The translations under genes were made by a program, and so were the position numbers. The notes below the pieces were generated by a model. It searched no databases. It was given only the letters and a program-made list of their open reading frames with translations, and had not been told where the DNA came from. From Parcubacteria group bacterium (GTDB taxonomy: Bacteria; Patescibacteriota; Minisyncoccia; Phycocordibacterales; GCA-002724975), in NCBI GenBank assembly GCA_002724975.1, contig PBQF01000063.1, positions 1-13,393 of the forward strand: a stretch of 13,393 nt of DNA. Reading direction: 5' to 3'. The first letter of the stretch is position 1. The number at the start of each line of letters is the position of its first letter. This document shows, piece after piece, positions 9,101 through 13,393 of the stretch.

Positions 9101-9695
9101 TGATGGACTGAAAGAAATTCCACCTGTTATGGAGCCCCTCGAATCCGCCTTCCCAGTAAAAAAAGATTGGATGAATGGAATATTAGGAAAAGATGCAGTA
9201 ATAAAACCTGATTTAGAGAGTAAATTCAAGCACCTCGAATTTCTATGGAATCAACTGATAATTGACTACCAGATTGAATCTACAGGAAGCGAAAAGCAGA
9301 AAAAAGAAGGAGAGGCATCTCTTCAGAATTTTTCTCTTTTTGATCGAACAGCAGAAGAGGACTCTAACATTACTAAACAGTCTTTCACCCTTAGACTTCG
9401 CTCCCAGACTTCAGGTGATGCTACTCTCCTGAGATGTATAAGCATTGTTGGCCATCTAAACCTTCGCAATAACAGTAATATTGACCGTTTATATAAACTT
9501 CAGATTGAACTTGGCCAGCCCAAGATATGCATATGGCCTGACATGAGAAAGCATGAAGACTTGATATCAATCGAAGGAGGTATTCTGTTTCATAAACGGA
9601 CAACTCAGATTGACGAGATGGCAGAACTAGTAAAAAGAACAGTATATGCTGCAGCCAAGATAAAAGACGTTGTCATCTTGAATAATGAGAAATAA
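6135..9695 (+). CDS. SNF2-type superfamily 2 helicase/translocase with large internal insertion
   Basis: An 1186-aa SF2 ATPase of the SNF2/RapA type. Visible motifs are: motif I DEVGMGKT (51-58, K57), Ia-like VVITPRENIQRKW (78-90), motif II DEAH (206-209), motif III SATP (254-257), motif IV region TLVFVRRVATVNEL (472-485), motif V ISTDVLQEGEDLH (877-889) and motif VI EQRTGRVDRIGS (908-919). All catalytic elements are intact. The second RecA lobe is interrupted between motifs IV and V by roughly 390 residues, including a strongly acidic stretch (about 530-560). About 145 residues also separate motifs I and II, longer than usual. Expected role: ATP-driven DNA translocation or remodelling with the overlapping PLD nuclease. 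DISARM DrmD is the closest named analogue, but drmA, drmB and methylase genes are missing here. The start ATG has GGAAGGA upstream and overlaps the PLD stop. Confidence 0.92.
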   Translation: MKMVTKEFVRELIDFAPASYQGKGGFADTQLEGTVALFNMLQRNRCAYLADEVGMGKTYVALGVMGLFRYFNPHARIVVITPRENIQRKWIKELENFVRLNWQISGNRVKSIQGTPDWEPVLSNSLLSFVHEILLNADRDFFLRSTSFSLSINDENLRENFRNKFKSMVRWIDMRPLATGTPETFRDAVGTIINALVPQIDLLVVDEAHNLKQGFSEYGSIRNRIMGLTFGHHKGKSNMHPFYSPRVNNILLLSATPFDENYGAIYRQFDLFGFGNVKLRGINNHGNFPITNLSNPMLSDEKKREIMEKLMVRRVSALRINGKDYTKNMYRREWRKGGYTLHDEPIQMDNPKERLVVALMQKKVAEILQDEKFNNHFQIGMLSSFESFLQSVSKSGKRKKDPANADEKTEPMFDGKNQNDKALTIEKQGIDTKAIESIVNSYRKRFGRSLPHPKLDRTAQALENIFETGEKTLVFVRRVATVNELASKVEYSFDHWIRNRMEKALPELCDKIKVLFKRYERERMRRPDEVLEEISQDNMEQEQEELEEDRRYLDEEDEGSMETFFSWFYRGKGPSGCLSGAAFQRNRLSSTSSVYATLFEDDYVSMLLNRPTDVFGELVNILNTNKKKLAQELLNRAYGYFRNRSQRKEKFPKLNIYESYQIACLECLRRKGGKIGDKANIIIEERFPIRTDQTTDAPPGFPQPKEMIGIATFFTELTKSPGLCSRIFPEDNIRDFRESFRKREQRRELISAICRLGASYIDLYLLAIKMIGSFTLGSQAEVKNPDVHLIKAYINLLETQMHSSGFHSFYELASAAETFDILISVNFPKVPSAPLCEIAGIYGVTLQKQTPVGRMAGGVNKQLVRQFRMPGFPLALISTDVLQEGEDLHTFCRNVVHYGIAWTPSALEQRTGRVDRIGSLLQRHYDNANTPPTEEEMIQVHYPHLRDTVEVLQIQRVLSRLNRFIKLIHKTKGDSEHKDTRVNVSRELLDGLKEIPPVMEPLESAFPVKKDWMNGILGKDAVIKPDLESKFKHLEFLWNQLIIDYQIESTGSEKQKKEGEASLQNFSLFDRTAEEDSNITKQSFTLRLRSQTSGDATLLRCISIVGHLNLRNNSNIDRLYKLQIELGQPKICIWPDMRKHEDLISIEGGILFHKRTTQIDEMAELVKRTVYAAAKIKDVVILNNEK

Positions 9696-9710
9696 AGTAG
9701 GATAAAAAAA

Positions 9711-10112
9711 ATGAAATCACTTATAGACAGGATAGACAAGCTCATAGAGAAGCAGGATATCTCCTGGACAAGGAATGGACACGCTGTGTCCGTGGAACTC
9801 TGGAAGAGTGGAAGAAAACAAAAAGTTCTCTTCAAACGTAGGAACAACATGTACATTTTTTATTCAGTGGTCGTAAGAGCTGATTATTTCAGAAATGCTC
9901 AGTTAAGAAGAGACGTGGCCTATCGCGCATGGAGAAAGAACGCGCTCAAAGATCTGGTGGGTTTTGCATTTGATGAACGTAGACAGCTTGTGGGGACGAT
10001 TGAACAACCCGTTGAAACTCTCGATCACGAGGAGCTTCAGTTATATATAGATGTTCTTGCTAAAGAATGTGATAGGTTTGAGTATGTTCTTACTGGGAGA
10101 GATATCGAGTAG
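9711..10112 (+). CDS. Small YbjN/type III secretion-chaperone-like protein, last gene of operon
   Basis: A 133-aa acidic/basic mixed protein with no signal peptide. It starts 15 nt after the helicase stop, with TAGGAT upstream. The order of elements (N-terminal helix 1-15, strand-rich segment with VSVELW and MYIFYSVVVRA at 26-57, basic helix 58-80, LVGFAFDE and LVGTIEQP strands, then a long helix EELQLYIDVLAKECDRFEYVLTG at 107-129) resembles the YbjN / type III secretion chaperone fold. YbjN-like domains are used as peptide-binding adaptors, so it may stabilise or bridge subunits of the system. The fold is assigned by pattern, not by a catalytic motif. It is the last + strand gene before the convergent envelope cluster. 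Confidence 0.8.
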   Translation: MKSLIDRIDKLIEKQDISWTRNGHAVSVELWKSGRKQKVLFKRRNNMYIFYSVVVRADYFRNAQLRRDVAYRAWRKNALKDLVGFAFDERRQLVGTIEQPVETLDHEELQLYIDVLAKECDRFEYVLTGRDIE

Positions 10113-10187
10113 TCTATTATCCCCCATATCGAGTCGAGTGGAAATAAACGTGGCTATAATTTAATACTTAAAATTTATTTAATTTGA

Positions 10188-10227
10188 CGTTCAGAAAGTG
10201 GAAGGTTCGAATCCCCCTTCAGCACCA
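10188..10227 (+). other. tRNA 3'-end fragment, possible attachment-site scar
   Basis: The block contains TTCGAATCCCCCTTCAGC followed by ACCA, the arrangement of a tRNA T-loop, T-stem 3' strand, acceptor 3' strand, discriminator A and CCA. The T-stem is imperfect (GAAGG against CCCCC) and the segment is about one base short. No D-arm, anticodon arm or 5' acceptor strand can be built upstream, so this is not a functional tRNA. Such 3' remnants are typical of attR sites left by tyrosine recombinases that insert into tRNA genes. In that case the intact tRNA would lie to the left, outside the window, reading on the + strand. No integrase is visible here. Confidence 0.5.
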
Positions 10228-10259
10228 CTGATCTCGTTTAAATTTAATGTCTTAACTTT

Positions 10260-10291
10260 TTTAAAAATCTGAACAAGAAGGAATTTTTAAA
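10260..10291. repeat. AT-rich inverted repeat between convergent operons
   Basis: TTTAAAAAT and ATTTTTAAA form a 9-bp perfect stem around a 14-nt loop. It lies between the ends of two converging transcription units and could act as a weak two-way terminator. It has no G/C in the stem, so folding would be weak. Confidence 0.3.
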
Positions 10292-10358
10292 TATATCCGC
10301 TCTCCTTTTAAAACTACTTTAGTAATGTCAATTATGATAACCTTTATCTTTTGCAAAT

Positions 10359-10925
10359 TTACATCTCCGTCCGTCTAAGATTCCAGTAGTGGCGCATCAC
10401 TTTTTTGGCATACCTGCGGCTTTCAAGTGGAATCCTTCCCTTTTCTACAGATGTTGGGCCCGCATTATATGCATACAAAGCCAATATACGATTTCCCCTG
10501 AATCTATCAAGCATCATTTTATAGTAACGAGTACCGCCAGAGATATTTTCAACAGGATCATAAATGTTTCGGACCCCCAGAGATCTGGCCGTTTTGGGAA
10601 GCAGTTGCATGTATCCTCTCGCACCCTTGGTAGAAATAGCAAATTGCTGAAAATTAGATTCGGACTTAATAATACTTTTGATCATGCTTTTATCAACGCC
10701 TGTTTCCCTGCTTGCCTTGTTTATTATCATATCGAGATTATTTTTTTTTCTGTATTTAGTTTTATTTTTTGAAGCGGTATTATCATTATAGAGGCCCACA
10801 AGTCTTTTTAGTCCGGCTAAAGATTTGAAAAGGTCTTCCGAGAAAACTGGTGAAATATCCACAACAAGAAATTCAAATAATACGGCTAATACCAATCCAA
10901 TTTTTCTAATAGAATAAATGCGCAT
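10359..10925 (-). CDS. Exported lytic transglycosylase, SLT domain (LysM-less, Slt/MltE-like)
   Basis: A 188-aa exported peptidoglycan-cleaving enzyme. Residues 1-29 form a signal peptide (basic MRIYSIRK, hydrophobic core, then SPVFSE). The SLT domain runs from about 64 to 185. It shows IIKSESNF with catalytic E89, KGARGYMQLLP (100-110), YDPVENISGG (122-131) and ALYAYNAGP (149-157), all the hallmark motifs. It cleaves the MurNAc-GlcNAc bond to leave 1,6-anhydroMurNAc, acting in the periplasm. The start has AGGAGA at 10931-10936 (complement) at ideal spacing. It is the last gene of the minus-strand cluster, but a terminator at 10955-10981 separates it from the gene before. Proteins of this small type often serve in assembly of envelope machines or in wall turnover. 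Confidence 0.93.
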   Translation of the reverse strand: MRIYSIRKIGLVLAVLFEFLVVDISPVFSEDLFKSLAGLKRLVGLYNDNTASKNKTKYRKKNNLDMIINKASRETGVDKSMIKSIIKSESNFQQFAISTKGARGYMQLLPKTARSLGVRNIYDPVENISGGTRYYKMMLDRFRGNRILALYAYNAGPTSVEKGRIPLESRRYAKKVMRHYWNLRRTEM

Positions 10926-10954
10926 AATAATCTCCTAAACCTGTCAATGAACTG

Positions 10955-10981
10955 AAAAAAAAGGTTACCGCCCTGCGGAAC
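10955..10981 (-). terminator. Intrinsic terminator between the charged exported protein and the transglycosylase
   Basis: On the minus strand GTTCCGC, loop AGG, then GCGG-T-AAC form a 7-bp GC-containing stem with one bulged T, followed two bases later by eight T (complement of A at 10955-10962). A T-run also follows on the + strand after AAAA at 10982-10985, so it might work in both directions. It lies 46 nt after the stop of the 302-aa protein gene. Confidence 0.7.
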
Positions 10982-11027
10982 AAAATTTTTTTCTTAATAA
11001 TATAAATGTAACTTGTAACCAACTAAA

Positions 11028-11936
11028 TTAATCATCTTTCAACATACTGGATATTCTCAATAAAGTTTCATCGGTTTCTCGTAAAGAATTCCACCTAACT
11101 TCCTCCAAAGCAGTATAAGAAGATCCCTCGGCCTCCATTTCTTTCTCTTCCATTAAGCCTTCTCTTGTAGATTCTTTATCTTCAATAGACACAATCTTTT
11201 CACTTTTCTTTTCTGAAAGATTGACGTCATCTAAAACATCATTCTCTTCACTTTTACTCAAAACTAATATTTCTTTTTTTTGCTTATTTGCGTGCAATGC
11301 TTTTTCATCGATTGTAGTTAATTCATTCTTTGTTAGTACCTTTTCATTTTCAATAGATAAATCATTCTTTTTTTCGTATGGCTCTCTGCTCAAATTATTT
11401 CTGATATCAGCATCTTTCTTCGAAGTACTAATAATCTTAGATTCACCTTCTTCATTTCTATTAGCAATTGCGTCATTTTTTTCTTGAACCTCCTGCTGAT
11501 CTTCCTCAATTTTCGCTAACAAAGGTGGATTCTCGTCATTTTTTTCTCCAGTAGCTGCAGAATGATCTTTTTCTAAAAGGCTTTCACCAGTACTCTCCTC
11601 AGCAGTTTCCTTTTTAATATCTATCAGTTCTGGACTATTAAGATTTTTTTGTTTGTCCTCAACAAGTGATTTATTTAACAGGTTTACTTTTTGAGTCTTC
11701 AAGGTTTCCGAAAAAGGAGTGGCAGTTATTTTATTTCCTTCACCCTTCATTTTTGTTTTTTCTATCTTTGTAGAGAATTTACCCGCTTTTTTCAGAACAT
11801 CTTCCTTCTTCGAAACCGTCTGAGTTACTGCTCGCTTTGCTGCGAAAGAAGAAATATTAACTTCGCCGATATTTTCCTGAGCACAAGTAACCACAATTAA
11901 CGAAAACATTAAAAGGAAACATAACTTCTTTAGCAT
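11028..11936 (-). CDS. Exported Lys/Glu-rich low-complexity protein of unknown function
   Basis: A 302-aa protein starting with a clear export signal (MLKKLCFLLMFSLIVVTCAQ, 1-20). VVTC at 15-18 is only a weak lipobox because T replaces the usual G, A or S at -1, so either a lipoprotein or an ordinary secreted protein is possible. From about 25 to 270 the chain is almost entirely Lys, Glu, Asp, Ser, Asn and Thr, with few hydrophobics, and is probably disordered. A short C-terminal helix (about 275-300, YTALEEVRWNSLRETDETLL) may be a binding segment. A strong ribosome site (AGGAGGG, complement of 11941-11947) precedes the ATG. It lies 60 nt after the TonB-like gene and probably shares its transcript. 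I do not recognise a family; low complexity makes homology calls unreliable. Confidence 0.75.
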   Translation of the reverse strand: MLKKLCFLLMFSLIVVTCAQENIGEVNISSFAAKRAVTQTVSKKEDVLKKAGKFSTKIEKTKMKGEGNKITATPFSETLKTQKVNLLNKSLVEDKQKNLNSPELIDIKKETAEESTGESLLEKDHSAATGEKNDENPPLLAKIEEDQQEVQEKNDAIANRNEEGESKIISTSKKDADIRNNLSREPYEKKNDLSIENEKVLTKNELTTIDEKALHANKQKKEILVLSKSEENDVLDDVNLSEKKSEKIVSIEDKESTREGLMEEKEMEAEGSSYTALEEVRWNSLRETDETLLRISSMLKDD

Positions 11937-11996
11937 AAGACCCTCCTTTCACCCCATGAAAAGCGAATAAATTTTGATACAAGAAATAAAGTATCA

Positions 11997-12857
11997 CTAT
12001 ATTTTAAATCCTTTATCTATCCTCTTATAACCAAACTTACCTAATATTCTATTAACCCGGACAAACAACATTTCTCCGGCCAAACTGCTGAATTCAAGCT
12101 CTACCGATGTTACACTACCTACAGTCAACCCTTGATCAACAATAGCATCAGATACTTTATCGTAAATCAAATTATCAAGGTCATTTGGAAGAAGCAGAAT
12201 CAACTCATACGACCCTCTACCATAAAGAGTTTCAGCTTTCTTTATAACATGTGAAGAACCCGGGTAATCCCCCGTTATCCTTCTACCACGAATACTCATT
12301 TCAGATGTATCCGGCTTACTGATTAAACGGTTGCTAACAGGATCAAGCTCACAAACTATGCCTTCCCTGTCTGTTGCGTAAACAACAATTATTCCCCCTT
12401 TATCCTTCATTATCCTCAAATATTTTTCCACAGGCATTTTGTATTTTGCGAGCAGATTATAACCATTATTCGTATTTCTCTTTGCTTCTCTGTTTTTGAG
12501 AGTATTTCTTTTTATTTTCTTATTACTATTTTGGGAAGTTCTTTTTTGAGCAACTTTTTTCCTAATAGCAGATTTTGATTTTAAAACGCTCTTCTTTTGT
12601 TTTTTTGAAAAAGTAGTTTTTTTCTTCTTTTTCGCTATCTTCTTCTTTTTTATTACTTTTACTTTAGACTTAGGTTTCTCTTTTTCTATTTCTAATCCGA
12701 GCGGCACTTCTACCCACTTGACGTCTTCCTTTTTATTTTCCCCAGGAGCTTTCTTTATTAATAAACTATTAATTTCATTTTCCGCTGTTTCCATCATCAG
12801 GGAATAGATAAGGACAGCTAACATAACTATTAATAAAATGTAATTTTTTTTTCTCAT
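11997..12857 (-). CDS. Inner-membrane anchored, Lys-rich TonB/TolA-like architecture protein
   Basis: A 286-aa protein with one N-terminal membrane helix (about 6-22) after MRKKN, giving a cytoplasm-in orientation. A very basic linker covers about 57-127, with runs such as KKKKIAKKKKK. A compact C-terminal domain at about 130-286 contains KGGIIVVYATDREG, YELILLLPNDLDNLIY and FVRVNRILGKFGY. Anchor, extended charged linker and C-terminal domain is the layout of TonB and TolA, and the gene directly upstream encodes an ExbD/TolR-like partner. No TonB-type Pro-rich segment or YP motif was found, so membership in that family is not claimed. The ribosome site GGGAAGG overlaps the last bases of the preceding gene (9-nt gap), indicating coupled translation. 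Confidence 0.8.
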   Translation of the reverse strand: MRKKNYILLIVMLAVLIYSLMMETAENEINSLLIKKAPGENKKEDVKWVEVPLGLEIEKEKPKSKVKVIKKKKIAKKKKKTTFSKKQKKSVLKSKSAIRKKVAQKRTSQNSNKKIKRNTLKNREAKRNTNNGYNLLAKYKMPVEKYLRIMKDKGGIIVVYATDREGIVCELDPVSNRLISKPDTSEMSIRGRRITGDYPGSSHVIKKAETLYGRGSYELILLLPNDLDNLIYDKVSDAIVDQGLTVGSVTSVELEFSSLAGEMLFVRVNRILGKFGYKRIDKGFKI

Positions 12858-12866
12858 AAGCCTTCC

Positions 12867-13292
12867 CTAATTCTTTTTCTTTACAGAAAGTTTGGCATGA
12901 ATTCCCAGTTCTTTTGCGTCAAATAACAATTCTTGCAAAATTCCGGACTGTACACGCTGATCAACTCTTAACCTGAGCCAGCCCGGTTTATATTTTTTTA
13001 GCACTTTCTTTACAGCAGAAGTATTACCAAAAGTGTGAGCGCCAAATGTCTTTGATTTGAGTACAAAGGACAGACTTCCATCTCCCTTCATCAAAACGTC
13101 AAGAACAGGCATATCAAGATTTAGTCCTATTTGAGTATTAGTCATCTTTCGCTCATAAAGGTTGACTTTTTCAAAATACTCATCCGCAAGATTTCGAGCC
13201 AGAAGCAAAGAAATAAGTATGAAATTAGCCGCCAGGATCGCGAAAAAATCTATAAAACATGCGTCAAATGAATTTTTTTTGTCCCTTTCCAT
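12867..13292 (-). CDS. ExbD/TolR-like biopolymer transport subunit
   Basis: A 141-aa protein with a short cytoplasmic N-terminus, one membrane helix (about 9-32) and a periplasmic domain. The helix contains CFIDFFAILAANFIL; D15 sits at the position of the essential proton-path aspartate in ExbD/TolR (FIDVMLVLL type). The C-terminal segment LRLRVDQRVQSGILQELLFDAKELGI (about 106-131) follows the ExbD pattern of a strand, an aspartate and a helix ending in a glycine. ExbD partners an ExbB/TolQ/MotA-like channel, whose gene is expected just upstream beyond the window edge. The ATG at 13292 is preceded by GGGGA; an in-frame GTG at 13307 lacks a ribosome site. The GTG start would add five residues. 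The family call rests on the TM aspartate and the C-terminal pattern; overall similarity is modest. Confidence 0.78.
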   Translation of the reverse strand: MERDKKNSFDACFIDFFAILAANFILISLLLARNLADEYFEKVNLYERKMTNTQIGLNLDMPVLDVLMKGDGSLSFVLKSKTFGAHTFGNTSAVKKVLKKYKPGWLRLRVDQRVQSGILQELLFDAKELGIHAKLSVKKKN

Positions 13293-13393
13293 TTTTTCCC
13301 CTATCACATTTTAATAAAGGTTAAATAATCCGTCCGATCTCATTTCGCGAGTTCTCATTAGAAAAATAGCAACCCTGGACCCGAACTATTCCA

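Noticed and set aside
1957..10112. DISARM system
   Set aside because: PLD and SNF2 genes are shared in type, but no DrmA helicase, DUF1998 DrmB or methyltransferase is present in the window.
10102..10134. Direct repeat ATATCGAGT at 10102-10110 and 10126-10134
   Set aside because: Only two 9-bp copies, one inside the end of the small gene; too short to call a repeat element or an att core.
11975..11996. TGATAC/GTATCA hairpin between the TonB-like and charged-protein genes
   Set aside because: Six base pairs with a 10-nt loop and no proper T-tract; likely chance in a short spacer of an operon.
13308..13393. C-terminus of an upstream minus-strand gene at the window edge
   Set aside because: Two minus-strand frames stay open for about 70-80 nt, but neither tail matches anything recognisable and the stretch is too short to choose between them.
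1..13393. CRISPR array, transposase or integrase
   Set aside because: No regularly spaced repeats were seen by eye, and no frame carries a DDE or tyrosine-recombinase signature; the Cas4-like part of DUF2779 is not evidence for CRISPR.

Overview
The window is AT-rich bacterial DNA. Its genes use the standard code, have recognisable Shine-Dalgarno sites and lie tightly packed. The right-hand third encodes an ExbD/TolR-like proton-channel subunit, a TonB/TolA-like anchored protein, an exported charged protein and a lytic transglycosylase. That set implies a diderm (Gram-negative-type) bacterium. The lineage cannot be fixed from the sequence; an AT-rich group such as anammox-type Planctomycetota would fit but is only a guess.

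Left part (177-10112, + strand): an accessory, defence-island-like block. A stand-alone DUF2779 protein (Cas4/RecB-like nuclease fused to a DnaQ-like exonuclease) comes first. After 307 nt without a gene, which contain a perfect 16-bp palindrome and a second dyad, five genes follow in tandem. They are a protein with uracil-DNA-glycosylase-like motifs (1957-2730), a 434-aa protein of unknown family (2771-4075), a double-HxK phospholipase-D-type nuclease (4072-6138), a giant SNF2-type helicase with its second RecA lobe split by a long insertion (6135-9695), and a small YbjN/secretion-chaperone-like protein (9711-10112). Genes 2-3 and 3-4 overlap by ATGA and the other gaps are 40 and 15 nt, so the five are very probably one operon. 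A PLD nuclease beside a SNF2 helicase recalls DISARM (drmC, drmD), but drmA, drmB and a methyltransferase are absent. I cannot match this set to a named system, and it is the best candidate here for an undescribed anti-mobile-element system.

Junction (10113-10358): convergent intergenic DNA holding what looks like the 3' end of a tRNA gene (T-arm through CCA, no 5' half). It may be an attachment-site scar marking the right edge of the accessory block.

Right part (13292-10359, - strand): an envelope gene cluster in the order ExbD/TolR-like subunit, TonB/TolA-like Lys-rich anchored protein, exported Lys/Glu-rich disordered protein, lytic transglycosylase. The first two are 9 nt apart and probably co-translated. 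A good intrinsic terminator lies between the third and fourth. An energised inner-membrane complex coupled to peptidoglycan remodelling is the simplest reading, but only the ExbD-like protein and the transglycosylase are well supported by motif.
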